A stretch of 64,000 nucleotides of DNA from Gallionella sp. (GCA_017880865.1 JADGRL010000009.1:18064-82063), one strand, 5' to 3'. Positions 1 to 9,478 are shown, numbered from the stretch's first letter. Translations and numbers: made by a program. The notes: generated by a model not told the origin, from the letters alone.

Positions 1-1025
1 GGGGGCGCGTCAGCAGCTTGAATGCGTTCGCCAAGGCCAGTTATCTCGCCACCGAATCCGCGCAACGCGCCTTCCGCCTGTCGCTGATCGCCGACGTGGC
101 CAACGCCTACTTGTCGTTGCTGGAAATGACCGAGCGCACACAGCTCGCTGACGCGACCGTCAAGACGCGCGCCGAGACACGCGAGCTTATTTCGCGCCGT
201 CGCGACGCCGGCGTGTCCAGCGATACGGACTGGTTGCGGGCAGAGGGTTCATATCAATCCGCCGTGGCTGAACTGGCGAATCTGGAACGCCAGCAGGCCG
301 CCGCCGAAAATTTTCTCAATTTGTTACTCGGGCAATCAATGGCGGAAATAAAAGATTTGCCCGCCGGGCGCAGCCTGACTGATCAGGGCATCAGCTCCGA
401 TCTGTTTGCCGGATTGCCTGCCGAGGTGTTGTTGCGGCGTCCCGACGTGCTGGCGGCCGAACAGCAATTGATCGCCGCGAATGCCAATATCGGCGCAGCA
501 CGCGCCGCCTTCCTGCCGCGCATCTCGCTGACCGGCAGCGTCGGAACGGCCAGCCGCAGTCTATCCGGACTGTTCGATGCGGGCAGCGGTGCGTGGAGTT
601 TTCAACCCGCTATCATCCTGCCGCTATTCGATGCCGGGCGTACCTCCGCCAACGTGGATATCGCCAACGCGCGCAAGGTGATCGCCGTTGCCGAGTATGA
701 AAAAATCATCCAGCAGGCATTCCGCGAAGTGGCTGATTTGCTGAATGCGCGCGACAAACTGGCCGCGCAACTGGCCGCGCAACAAGCCAATGCCGACGCG
801 CAGAACCTTTTGTTGCGCCTGGTTGAGGCGCGCTATCAGGCAGGCATCGTCAGCAATCTTGAGGTGCTCGATGCGCAGCGCGAATCTTTTGCCGCCGGAC
901 AGGGGGCAATACAGGTGCGGCGCGCATGGTTCACTGCGGCGACGCAGCTCTACAAAGCCTTGGCGGGCGAAAGCAACGATTCGGTAGCCAGCAAACAAGA
1001 AACTTTGGTCCGGGCACCCGAATGA
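1..1025 (+). CDS. RND efflux system outer membrane factor (NodT/OprM-type), 5' truncated by window edge
   Basis: Reading frame is open from base 3 (..GRVSSLNAFAKASYLATESAQRAFRLSLIADVANAYLSLL..); duplicated OMF motifs LPAEVLLRRPDVLAAEQQLIAANANIGAARAAFLPRISLTGSVG. The track start at 18 is an internal TTG. Confidence 0.9.
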   Translation, partial: GRVSSLNAFAKASYLATESAQRAFRLSLIADVANAYLSLLEMTERTQLADATVKTRAETRELISRRRDAGVSSDTDWLRAEGSYQSAVAELANLERQQAAAENFLNLLLGQSMAEIKDLPAGRSLTDQGISSDLFAGLPAEVLLRRPDVLAAEQQLIAANANIGAARAAFLPRISLTGSVGTASRSLSGLFDAGSGAWSFQPAIILPLFDAGRTSANVDIANARKVIAVAEYEKIIQQAFREVADLLNARDKLAAQLAAQQANADAQNLLLRLVEARYQAGIVSNLEVLDAQRESFAAGQGAIQVRRAWFTAATQLYKALAGESNDSVASKQETLVRAPE

Positions 1026-1660
1026 TGACTGAAGTGGAAACCAGAACCGCCAGTGAACAGACCCGCGCACGTTTGCTGGATGCTGCGCGCGAGGTATTTT
1101 CCCAGCACAACTTTCAGGGCGCGACCGTGCGCGAGATCTGTCGCCGCGCCGAGGCCAACGTCGCTGCCGTAAATTATCACTTCGGCAGCAAAGAAGGCCT
1201 GCTTGCCGAGGCGTTGAATTTTTCCCAGCTTGCGGCGTTGCTGACAGCCAATGTCAAAGCCGATGCGTGTCCAAAAATTCGCTTGCGCCTGTTTCTGCGA
1301 GATTTCATGCTGATGTTGCTGGACGAAAAAAACGCTTCCTCGCAATGCCGGATCATGGCGCGCGAACTGGCCGACCCCACGCCAGCGCTGGATAAAATCG
1401 TACTCGAAGCCATCGCGCCGCTGCATGAATTTTTAGGCAAACTGGTTCGCGAGATCGTCGGCGATCAAATCGGTGAAACCGAGCTGCGCCGTTGCGTTTA
1501 CAGCATCTTCGGGCAGTGCCAGTTCTATCGCCACTCGCACCCGGTGTTGCAGCGCCTGCACCCCAAGCTGCGCTACGACCGCAAGGAAATCGAAGCGATA
1601 GCAGAACACATCGCGGAATTTTCGCTGGCCGGAATCGAACATCTCGACAAAACTCAATGA
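1022..1660 (+). CDS. TetR family transcriptional regulator (CerR/DUF1956-like C-terminus)
   Basis: N-terminal HTH RARLLDAAREVFSQHNFQGATVREICRRAEANVAAVNYHFGSKEGLLAEAL; ATG at 1022 overlaps the stop of the OMF gene. Confidence 0.88.
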   Translation: MMTEVETRTASEQTRARLLDAAREVFSQHNFQGATVREICRRAEANVAAVNYHFGSKEGLLAEALNFSQLAALLTANVKADACPKIRLRLFLRDFMLMLLDEKNASSQCRIMARELADPTPALDKIVLEAIAPLHEFLGKLVREIVGDQIGETELRRCVYSIFGQCQFYRHSHPVLQRLHPKLRYDRKEIEAIAEHIAEFSLAGIEHLDKTQ

Positions 1661-2337
1661 GCACATCGATTGCAATGCCCCAGCGTGAACAATCACGCGG
1701 TGAAGAAATCGCAAACAGCATCAGCCACGGCATCGGGTTGATCGCGACTCTTGCGGCAACCCCGTTTCTGATCATGGATGCTCTGCGGCGCGGCGATGCG
1801 GGATACCTCGTCGGCGTGAGTATTTTCGCCGCAACCATGGTGCTGCTCTACCTCTCCTCCGCCATCTATCACGGGTTACCGGCAGGCAAGGCCAAGTATG
1901 TGTTTCGCATCATCGAACACTCCGCGATTTTTCTGCTCATTGCGGGTACCTACACGCCCTTCACGCTCGGGGTGTTGCGCGGTGCGTGGGGCTGGACACT
2001 GCTCGGGCTGGTCTGGGGTCTTGCCTTGACCGGTGTGTTAATGAAGTCGTTTGTGCGAATGTCGCATCCCGTCATTTCCACCGGCCTGTACTTGTTCATG
2101 GGCTGGCTGATTGTGATCGCAGCCAACCCAATGGTTGACCGCGAACCGCTTGCAGGCCTGATCTGGCTGGTCGCGGGAGGCGTGGCTTACACGGCAGGCG
2201 TGGCCTTCTTCGTGTCGGATGCACGCCTGCGCTATGGCCACTTCATCTGGCATTTATTTGTGATGACAGGTACCACCTGCCATTATTTTGCCGTGCTGTG
2301 GTATGCGGCGGGATCCGTTATGTTGGGTGGAACATAG
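1657..2337 (+). CDS. Hemolysin III / PAQR (YqfA) family membrane protein
   Basis: EEIANSISHGIGLIATLAATPFLI..SSAIYHGLP..FRIIEHSAIFLLIAGTYTPFTLGVLRG..HFIWHLFVMTGTTCHYFAVLWY; ATGA overlap with the TetR stop. Confidence 0.9.
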   Translation: MSTSIAMPQREQSRGEEIANSISHGIGLIATLAATPFLIMDALRRGDAGYLVGVSIFAATMVLLYLSSAIYHGLPAGKAKYVFRIIEHSAIFLLIAGTYTPFTLGVLRGAWGWTLLGLVWGLALTGVLMKSFVRMSHPVISTGLYLFMGWLIVIAANPMVDREPLAGLIWLVAGGVAYTAGVAFFVSDARLRYGHFIWHLFVMTGTTCHYFAVLWYAAGSVMLGGT

Positions 2338-2419
2338 CATTACCTCGGAAAGATTTCGCACCCCGTTAGTATCCTCCGTTTGTTGATCTCACTAGAAAAT
2401 GCACAGAGTGATTTTAGAT

Positions 2420-2510
2420 TGCCGGTGGTAGCACCCGTAAAGGGTACACCAAAGGTAGGCAATCCGTTACCAGCCAAAAGGGCTGGACGGAATTGACACC
2501 GCCGCCAGAC
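2420..2510 (+). repeat. Copy A of a diverged ~90 bp intergenic repeat (inverted copy at 6002-6093)
   Basis: ttgccggtggtagcacccgtaaagggtacaccaaaggtaggcaatccgttaccagccaaaagggctggacggaattgacaccgccgccagac aligns with the reverse complement of 6002-6093. Confidence 0.8.
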
Positions 2511-2646
2511 AGGTAACAATGCTAGTTCCCTCCACTGAAGTGGGAACCACTTTCACAAGCGACTTCATGTCGCACGCATCGCCTTGAAGCGGTCGCTCGT
2601 GACGGGCAGCACCTTCAAGGCAGCGGAATCAATGCTCCTCAGACGC

Positions 2647-3990
2647 TCACAGCGCCTGCTTGGCGCGTTTGCGGTCGGTGATGTCAAACATTATGGAGTG
2701 GCTCATCACGAATAGACCGGCGGGGTCATTGATCACGTTGGCGTTCAAAAACACGGATAGGCTCGTGCCGTCTTTGTGCGCGATTTCAAGTTGAAGATCA
2801 CGTACACAGCCGCATTCCTTAAAGCGTGAGTAGTTTTCCAGAAAGGTCTTTTCGCTCGCAGGTGTCAGCACATCGATAAACCTCATTTTGCCCACGACCT
2901 CTTCGCGTGTGCGGCCAAGCCACTTGAGTTCGGTGTCGTTGATCTGGACGAACATCCCGTCCGGGTCGAGCGAGTGGTAACCGCAGGGGGCGTTATGGTA
3001 GAAGTCTGCGAGCTGATCAGCATAGTTCTTGAGCGCGTTCCCAGCCTCTCTGCACACGTCAAGCTTGCTGCTGAGGTTGGCATTGGCCGACTTGTAAACT
3101 GAGGCCTGTTTCTCGAGCTGCGTCGTGCGTATGGCTACGAGATCATCGATATGGCGGCGATGCACACGCAACTCTTCTTCAACCTGTTTGTCCTGGGTGA
3201 TATCGATCAGAATTCCCTGCAGTAACAGTGCATTGCCGGATTCGTCGTACACCAGACTTGCCTCGTCCAAAAACCAGCGCACTTCGCCGTCACGGTTGAG
3301 CAGACGGTATTCGCAGCGCAACGGTTTGCCGGTAGCGCGCACTTGGTCGAATGCATCCACTGCCCGCTGTTGATCATCGGGATGAAGATGACTACGCAGC
3401 GCGCCAACTTGAGCGGTCAATTCCTCAGGGGAATAGCCTAACGTACTGAGTTGCGGACTCACGTAGAGTAGTTTGCCGGGTACGTCCAATGCGGCAGTGT
3501 AGGTGATGGCGGGAATCTGCTCTACCAGGAAACGGTACTGCGCTTCGGCCTGAATCAGACGGGATTCCATCTGTTTCTTTTCCGTCAATGCCCGTCGTTC
3601 GCGCAGCACTCGCTCGATGATAGCGGGCAAAAGCTCCAGATATTGGCGGTTAGCATCTTTGACCAGGTAGTCCTGCGCGCCGCGCTTCAAAGCCTCGACC
3701 GCGACCGACGCGTTGTCGGCACCGGTCAGCATTATGACCGGCACCTGAATCTCGTCCATATCGTTTCTCAGCCCGGCCAGAAACTCCAGGCCATCCAGAT
3801 CCGGCAAGTAATAATCGAGCAGCACGCAGTCCGGCTTTTGCGCTTGGGCGAGTTGCAGCCCCTCACGGCCGGTTTCGGTTTCCGACAACACGAATTCGTA
3901 GTTCAGGTCCTGCGCCAGCGCGCGACGGCAGGCCATGCGGTCCACCAGATCGTCCTCAACGAGGAGTATGCGTATCTGCGATTTGGTCAT
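2647..3990 (-). CDS. Response regulator receiver - PAS - PAS protein without a recognisable output domain
   Basis: MTKSQIRILLVEDDLVDRMACRRAL..DCVLLDYYLPDLDG..PVIMLTGADN..YLVKDA, then PAS/PAC blocks ending DITQDKQVEEEL and FDITDRKRAKQAL*. Confidence 0.85.
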   Translation of the reverse strand: MTKSQIRILLVEDDLVDRMACRRALAQDLNYEFVLSETETGREGLQLAQAQKPDCVLLDYYLPDLDGLEFLAGLRNDMDEIQVPVIMLTGADNASVAVEALKRGAQDYLVKDANRQYLELLPAIIERVLRERRALTEKKQMESRLIQAEAQYRFLVEQIPAITYTAALDVPGKLLYVSPQLSTLGYSPEELTAQVGALRSHLHPDDQQRAVDAFDQVRATGKPLRCEYRLLNRDGEVRWFLDEASLVYDESGNALLLQGILIDITQDKQVEEELRVHRRHIDDLVAIRTTQLEKQASVYKSANANLSSKLDVCREAGNALKNYADQLADFYHNAPCGYHSLDPDGMFVQINDTELKWLGRTREEVVGKMRFIDVLTPASEKTFLENYSRFKECGCVRDLQLEIAHKDGTSLSVFLNANVINDPAGLFVMSHSIMFDITDRKRAKQAL

Positions 3991-4403
3991 TGCGGCACCT
4001 CGCTGATGGTCCAATAGGCGTCGATGGTGCGCATGACTTCGACGAACTGCCGGTAATCCACCGGCTTGGCCATATAGCCAGCCACCCCCAAGTCGAAGCT
4101 GCTTGTTTTGTCCTGTTGCTCCTCGGACGTGGTCAACACCACCACTGGGATGCGCTTGAGCAGGGCATCTTGCTTTAATACTTGCAAAAACTCGATGCCA
4201 TTCATGATCGGCATGTTAAGGTCGAGCAGGATAATGCACGGTTTTTCGCTCTCCGGGTCCCGCAGGTATTTCAGTGCTTCCTCTCCATTTTCCAGATTCA
4301 TCACCGGGTTGGTGACGTGGATCTCCTTCAAGGCGCGCTTGACCGTCATGACGTCCACTTGATCGTCTTCCACCAGGAGGATGGGTTGATCGGTGATTTT
4401 CAT
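3987..4403 (-). CDS. Single-domain response regulator (CheY/Rcp1-like)
   Basis: MKITDQPILLVEDDQVDVMTVKRALKEI..CIILLDLNMPIMNGIEFLQVLK..IPVVVLTTSEEQ..AGYMAKPVD; 4-nt overlaps with genes on both sides. Confidence 0.92.
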   Translation of the reverse strand: MKITDQPILLVEDDQVDVMTVKRALKEIHVTNPVMNLENGEEALKYLRDPESEKPCIILLDLNMPIMNGIEFLQVLKQDALLKRIPVVVLTTSEEQQDKTSSFDLGVAGYMAKPVDYRQFVEVMRTIDAYWTISEVPQ

Positions 4404-5752
4404 GCTTGTATTCCTTTGATTGAGATTGGGGTTGCAGGCGCGCGTGGAAGAGTGAAGAAAAACGTGCTTCCTTCACCGACAGTGGATTCAACCCAGACGA
4501 GTCCGCCGTACATTTCCACGATTTTCTTTACCAGCGCCAAGCCGACACCGGTGCTTTCCACACGGTCGCGCGGGGCGAGAGTCTGGAACAACTTGAAGAT
4601 TCTTTCAAAATGTTGCTGTTGAATGCCAGGGCCGTTGTCGGTGACGCTGAATTTCCATTGGCTTCCTTCGGCGCTACAGGCGATACGAATCTTGCCCTCG
4701 GGTTTATCCATGTATTTGATCGCATTGGAGAGCAGGTTCTGAAACACCTGCTGGATACGGGTCGGCTCTACCATGACAGTCGGCAATGGACTGTCGATTG
4801 TGACTGTGATGCTTATCGGCGGAGCGAGCATGTCTATCACATCCCCTACCAGACGGTTGAGGTCTACTGCGACTAGCGTTTCTTTCACTCGGCCCACCCT
4901 TGAATAAAGCAAAATCCCGTCGATCAGACCGTCCATGCGGTGTACCCGTCCGATCAATAGGCGCATCTGCTCGCGGCCTGCATCATCGAATTTGTTCGCG
5001 TAATCCGTGGCAAGCCAATCTGCCAACGAGCTGATGGCGCGCAGCGGGGCCTTGAGGTCGTGGGATACTACATAAGCGAAGTTATTGAGTTCCTCGTTGG
5101 CGCTTGCTATCTCCCGCAGCAGACTGTCACGGTGTTCCTCAGCCTGTTTGCGCTCGGTAATATCGCGCATGAAACTGTAAATCCGCCCACCATAGAGATT
5201 GCTGTAATTTGAGCTCACCTCGACGATCTGAATACGCCCATCGTTGCGACGCTCGAGAGCCTCGAAACGATTACTACCCGTCTCGAGTAGTTTGCTGATA
5301 TCCCTTGCAGTTTCTTCTGATTTTCCTGCCGCCTCGATGTCCGCTGTACTCATTTTGAGTAACTCTTCGCGACTGTACCCCATCATTTGGCTATAGGCAT
5401 CGTTTACTTCCAGGATACGTCCGCGCAAATCAGTTATCAGAAAGGCGTCCAGAGAGGTTCGGATCATGACCTTGAACTGTTCTTCCTCATTCTTGCGCAG
5501 CACATCCTCGATCTGCTCGCGTTCACGGATATGAATAACCAGGGGCAGAAACAGGAAAAAATAAAGTGTCGGCGAGATTAATGCCACCAGCAGTGTGGCG
5601 TCAATGATTGCCTCGCCAAATAAAGATTGCTGTGGCAGGTAGTGAAGTAACAGCATCACTGATGCTTCCGAGATAAAAACGGATAAGGCGACTATAAAAA
5701 AAATTAAAGCAGGGGATTTCAAATGGAACGACTGGTTTTGTAGGGTATACAT
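4400..5752 (-). CDS. Membrane PAS-domain sensor histidine kinase
   Basis: N-terminal TM segments, PAS (TDLRGRILEVNDAYSQMMGYSREEL), HisKA (FAYVVSHDLKAPLRAISSLADWL), HATPase (NLLSNAIKYMDKPEG..VTDNGPGI..GVGLALVKKIVEMYGG). Confidence 0.93.
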   Translation of the reverse strand: MYTLQNQSFHLKSPALIFFIVALSVFISEASVMLLLHYLPQQSLFGEAIIDATLLVALISPTLYFFLFLPLVIHIREREQIEDVLRKNEEEQFKVMIRTSLDAFLITDLRGRILEVNDAYSQMMGYSREELLKMSTADIEAAGKSEETARDISKLLETGSNRFEALERRNDGRIQIVEVSSNYSNLYGGRIYSFMRDITERKQAEEHRDSLLREIASANEELNNFAYVVSHDLKAPLRAISSLADWLATDYANKFDDAGREQMRLLIGRVHRMDGLIDGILLYSRVGRVKETLVAVDLNRLVGDVIDMLAPPISITVTIDSPLPTVMVEPTRIQQVFQNLLSNAIKYMDKPEGKIRIACSAEGSQWKFSVTDNGPGIQQQHFERIFKLFQTLAPRDRVESTGVGLALVKKIVEMYGGLVWVESTVGEGSTFFFTLPRAPATPISIKGIQA

Positions 5753-6001
5753 CTATCGCGTCCGCTTGGCTGTTCGATGGCGCATTATATTGCATCCCCA
5801 ATGTGGGTTATATCGGTGCAAACCTCGAACGTTTGTATTTCGTTTGCTATCCGTCCCCATATCATCGCCAATAGTACTGACAGATGAATGACCGTCCCTG
5901 GCACATAACAGTGAGTTGCGCAGCCCCACTTGCTTGCGACTGATCGAGGAAACCCCCGCGGTATCTGCAAGGGGTGCGTCAAGACCGCCCGTAAGGACGA
6001 G

Positions 6002-6093
6002 TGTCGGGCGGCTGCGTCAATTCCGTCAAGCCCTTTTGCCTGGTAACGTATTGCTTACCTTTGGTGTATTTTTTACGGGTGCTACACCCGGCA
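6002..6093 (-). repeat. Copy B of the diverged ~90 bp intergenic repeat (inverted relative to 2420-2510)
   Basis: Reverse complement reads ctgccgggtgtagcacccgtaaaaaatacaccaaaggtaagcaatacgttaccaggcaaaagggcttgacggaattgacgcagccgcccgac. Confidence 0.8.
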
Positions 6094-6151
6094 GAAAACG
6101 GGACTACACAAATCAAATGAGCTTAGACTCAAATTGACCCAACCTGTTGAC

Positions 6152-6190
6152 GTAGCCTGCAAGCCAATGAACCTGCGGCTTTCAGGCTAC
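6152..6190 (-). terminator. Hairpin at the 3' end of topA
   Basis: gtagcctg-c-aagcc ... ggctt-t-caggctac; right arm overlaps the topA stop codon; no clear T-tract. Confidence 0.4.
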
Positions 6191-8904
6191 GCCTTGCTTT
6201 TGACGACTTTCTTGGCTGCTGGTTTTTTCGCGGCGGGCTTGGCTACTTTGACCACAGCGACCTTCTTCGTGGCGGGCTTCACCAACTTTGCGGCCACTTT
6301 TTTAGTCGCCGGTTTTGCCGCTTTGGGTTCGGCTTTGGCCTTCGCTGCTACTTTGGCCTTGGGTGCAGCTTTCGCCTTGGCGGTTGCAGCCTTGGGCTTA
6401 GCCGCTTTAGCTTTCGTCTCCTTCGGTGCGGTCTTGGCCTTGCTTCGGGCCGCCGGTTTTTTGCTGACGGGACCCTTCGCCGCCTTGGCCGCGATCAATT
6501 CCAGTGCTTCTTCTAGGGTGATGTCATCCGGCGATACGCCCTTGGGCAGCGTCGCGTTGATCTTGCCATGGCGGGCATACGGGCCGTAACGCCCGCTGCA
6601 AATTTCCACGCTGGCCTTATCGACCGGATGATCGCCCAGCACGCGCAATACTGTGTTGCCATCGCGTGCCTGCGCCAGCAATTCCACGGCGCGCGCCAGA
6701 CTGATGTCGAAGATACTGTCGGTGCGCGGAATGGACTTGAACTTGCCGTCGTGCCCGATGTAGGGGCCGAAACGTCCGATGTTAACGATGACTTTTTTGC
6801 CGGACTCGGGATGTGCACCGAGTTCGCGTGGCAGTGCCAGTAGCTTCAACGCGCTGGCCAGATCTGCTTGTTCGAGCGGCATTTCTTTCGGCCAAGAAAC
6901 GCGCTTCGGCTTGGCTTTTTCACCTTCGATCACTTCGCCCAGTTGCACGTAATGGCCGTAGGGGCCGCGCAGCAACAACACGGCTTGGCTCGTGTCGGGA
7001 TGCGCGCCCAGCTCTACGCGGGCCGAGGCATCATCCTGCGATTCGCCGCTCAGGCTGCGTTTGTATTTGCACTCGGGATAGTTGGTGCAACTGATGAAGC
7101 TGCCGTAGCGGCTGAGTTTTTTGGCAAGCGGTTTGCCGCATTCGGGGCAGGCCTCGTTGATCAATTCGACCGGACGCTCGATGTCAGCTTTTTCCTTGAT
7201 CAGCTTGGAAAAACCTTTCCAGAACTCGTCCATGACGCCGATCCAGTCGCGCCGGCCTTCGGATACTTCATCCAGCTCGTCCTCTAAATGGGCGGTGAAA
7301 TCATAGTCCACATAGCGGGTGAAATGATCGGTCAGGAAACGCGTGACGACGCGACCGACATCGGTAGGCATGAAGCGCTTCTTGTCCAGAATGGCGTATT
7401 CGCGGGCTTGCAGCGTAGAGATAATGGTGGCATAAGTAGACGGCCTGCCGATGCCGTATTCTTCCAGCGACTTGACCAGGCTGGCTTCGGAAAAGCGCGG
7501 TGGCGGCTGGGTGAAGTGTTGTTCGCCATACAGTTTGTCGATCGGCAACACATCGCCCTCGGCCAGCGGCGGCAGTTTGCCGCTTTCCTCTTCGGTCGCG
7601 TCGTCCACGTCTTCCATGTACACGCCGATGAAGCCGGGAAACACCATCACCTGGCCGTTGGCGCGGAACAGCGTGTCGTCGCCGCCCAGCCTGATGTCCA
7701 GACTGACGGTGTCGAAACGCGCCGGAGCCATCTGGCACGCGAGTGTGCGCTTCCAGATCATCTCGTAGAGACGCGCCTGATCGGCAGTCAGGAAGTCGCG
7801 CATTTGATCCGGAGTGCGCTCGATCGAGGTCGGGCGTATCGCTTCGTGCGACTCCTGCGCGTTCTTGGTCTTGCTCTTGAAAGTCGGCTGGGTGCTGGGC
7901 AGATATTCGGACGAAAAATTGTTGCCGATGTAGTCGCGGATTTCCTGCACCGCTTCTTTCGCCAGCGACACCGAGTCGGTACGCATATAGGAAATCAGAC
8001 CGACGGTCTGTCCGCCGATGTCCACGCCTTCATACAGCGATTGCGCGGTACGCATCGTGCGATCCGCGGTCATGCCGAGTTTGCGCACGGCTTCCTGTTG
8101 CAGCGTGGACGTGGTGAAGGGTGCTGCGGCATAACGCTGCTTGGCTTTTTTCTCGACACGCACCACCTTGGGCGGCAGCTTCGCATCACCCAGCTTGGCA
8201 GAAATCGTGTCGTATTCGGCCTGGCTTCCTATGCTCAGTTGTTCGAGTTTCTTGCCCTGATACTGGAACAGCTTGGCCGTGAACGGCTGGTGATCCTTGT
8301 GGCTGTCCAGATGCACGCTCCAGTATTCCTGGCTTTTAAACGCCTCGATCTCCAGTTCGCGTTCGACGATCATACGCAGCGCTGGGCTCTGCACGCGGCC
8401 AGCGGACAGTCCGGGTCTGATCTTGCGCCACAGCAGCGGCGACAGATTGAAGCCGACCAGATAGTCCAGCGCGCGGCGCGCCTGTTGCGCGTTCACCAAC
8501 GGGATGGCAATTTCGCGCGGATGCGCGACCGCTGCGAGCACCGCCGACTGCGTGATTTCATGGAACACCACGCGCTGCATGTTCTTGCCCTTCATGCCGC
8601 GTTTGGCCTTGAGCAACTCCGCAATGTGCCAGGCGATCGCCTCCCCTTCGCGGTCCGGATCGGGTGCCAGATAGATGTTGTCCGCTTCGGCGGCGGCCTT
8701 GGCAATCGCGTCCATATGCTTGCTGTTGCGCGCGATGATTTCGTACTTCATCGCAAAATCGTTTTCGGTATCGACCGCGCCGGTCTTGGGAATCAGATCG
8801 CGCACGTGTCCATACGAGGCGAGGATTTCAAAATCCTTGCCCAGATATTTTTGCAGCGTTTTGGCCTTGGCCGGAGATTCGACGATCAGTAGATTGGTTG
8901 CCAT
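6187..8904 (-). CDS. topA: DNA topoisomerase I with Lys/Ala-rich C-terminal tail
   Basis: MATNLLIVESPAKAKTLQKYLGKDFEILASYGHVRDL..DPDREGEAIAWHI..GRVQSPALRMIVERE..SYMRTDSV; CPECGKPLAKK zinc ribbon. Confidence 0.98.
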   Translation of the reverse strand: MATNLLIVESPAKAKTLQKYLGKDFEILASYGHVRDLIPKTGAVDTENDFAMKYEIIARNSKHMDAIAKAAAEADNIYLAPDPDREGEAIAWHIAELLKAKRGMKGKNMQRVVFHEITQSAVLAAVAHPREIAIPLVNAQQARRALDYLVGFNLSPLLWRKIRPGLSAGRVQSPALRMIVERELEIEAFKSQEYWSVHLDSHKDHQPFTAKLFQYQGKKLEQLSIGSQAEYDTISAKLGDAKLPPKVVRVEKKAKQRYAAAPFTTSTLQQEAVRKLGMTADRTMRTAQSLYEGVDIGGQTVGLISYMRTDSVSLAKEAVQEIRDYIGNNFSSEYLPSTQPTFKSKTKNAQESHEAIRPTSIERTPDQMRDFLTADQARLYEMIWKRTLACQMAPARFDTVSLDIRLGGDDTLFRANGQVMVFPGFIGVYMEDVDDATEEESGKLPPLAEGDVLPIDKLYGEQHFTQPPPRFSEASLVKSLEEYGIGRPSTYATIISTLQAREYAILDKKRFMPTDVGRVVTRFLTDHFTRYVDYDFTAHLEDELDEVSEGRRDWIGVMDEFWKGFSKLIKEKADIERPVELINEACPECGKPLAKKLSRYGSFISCTNYPECKYKRSLSGESQDDASARVELGAHPDTSQAVLLLRGPYGHYVQLGEVIEGEKAKPKRVSWPKEMPLEQADLASALKLLALPRELGAHPESGKKVIVNIGRFGPYIGHDGKFKSIPRTDSIFDISLARAVELLAQARDGNTVLRVLGDHPVDKASVEICSGRYGPYARHGKINATLPKGVSPDDITLEEALELIAAKAAKGPVSKKPAARSKAKTAPKETKAKAAKPKAATAKAKAAPKAKVAAKAKAEPKAAKPATKKVAAKLVKPATKKVAVVKVAKPAAKKPAAKKVVKSKA

Positions 8905-8913
8905 GCGTGTGGT

Positions 8914-9013
8914 CTGGGTTAAATCCTGGGTTTAATTCTTGGGTTTAATTCTTGGGTTTAATTCTTGGGTTTAATTCTTGGGTTTAATTCTTGGGTTCAA
9001 TTCGGGGTTCAAT
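8914..9013. repeat. 13-bp tandem repeat (tgggtttaattct), five perfect units plus degenerate flanking units
   Basis: Perfect units start at 8927, 8940, 8953, 8966 and 8979; degenerate units tgggttaaatcc before and tgggttcaattc / ggggttcaatgc after. Confidence 0.95.
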
Positions 9014-9464
9014 GCAGTTGTGCGGAATGTAGCGGCGTGAGCAGTTCTTCGATCAACAGTGGGTCGAGATCCTGATGGCGATTCCACAACACCATCAGCA
9101 TAATCAGCTTGAGTTTATCCAGCGCGAGATTTTCCTGTTTCAGCGCGACGGATCGATCGATGATCATTTCGCGTTCGACGGCCGAAATCAAATGTTGCTG
9201 TTCTGCAAATAACAGGAACTGCCGAGCCTCATAGCTGATGAACTGCAATTCCAATTCGGCAAAATGCCGCTGTCCGGCATGCTCAAGGCTGGCGGGATAA
9301 CTGTCGGGATTCTGCTCTTGCAACGCGGACAACCAGGTCAACGCCTCGCTGATTTCGTCGCCCTCAAAACCGGCGGCGGAAAGTTTGCGCGACAGCTTAT
9401 CTGGCTCAGGATAACTGCCCGCGTCAAAGTAACTTTCAAACAAATACATCAAGATTTCAAACAT
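9009..9464 (-). CDS. smg: Smg protein (DUF494 family)
   Basis: MFEILMYLFESYFD..; located between dprA and topA, its usual neighbourhood. Confidence 0.9.
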   Translation of the reverse strand: MFEILMYLFESYFDAGSYPEPDKLSRKLSAAGFEGDEISEALTWLSALQEQNPDSYPASLEHAGQRHFAELELQFISYEARQFLLFAEQQHLISAVEREMIIDRSVALKQENLALDKLKLIMLMVLWNRHQDLDPLLIEELLTPLHSAQLH

Positions 9465-9478
9465 GGTTGCGCAATGAG

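Noticed and set aside
5916-6137. 73-aa plus-strand ORF (..RQALLPGNVLLTFGVFFTGATPGRKRDYTNQ..)
   Set aside because: Lies across repeat copy B, whose partner copy A has no matching full ORF; treated as repeat DNA, though a degraded coding origin is not excluded.
6187-6475. A separate histone H1-like gene suggested by K/A-rich sequence
   Set aside because: It is in frame with and continuous to topA; it is the TopA tail.
7288-8892. 534-aa plus-strand ORF
   Set aside because: Entirely antisense to topA; shadow ORF with no domain signal.
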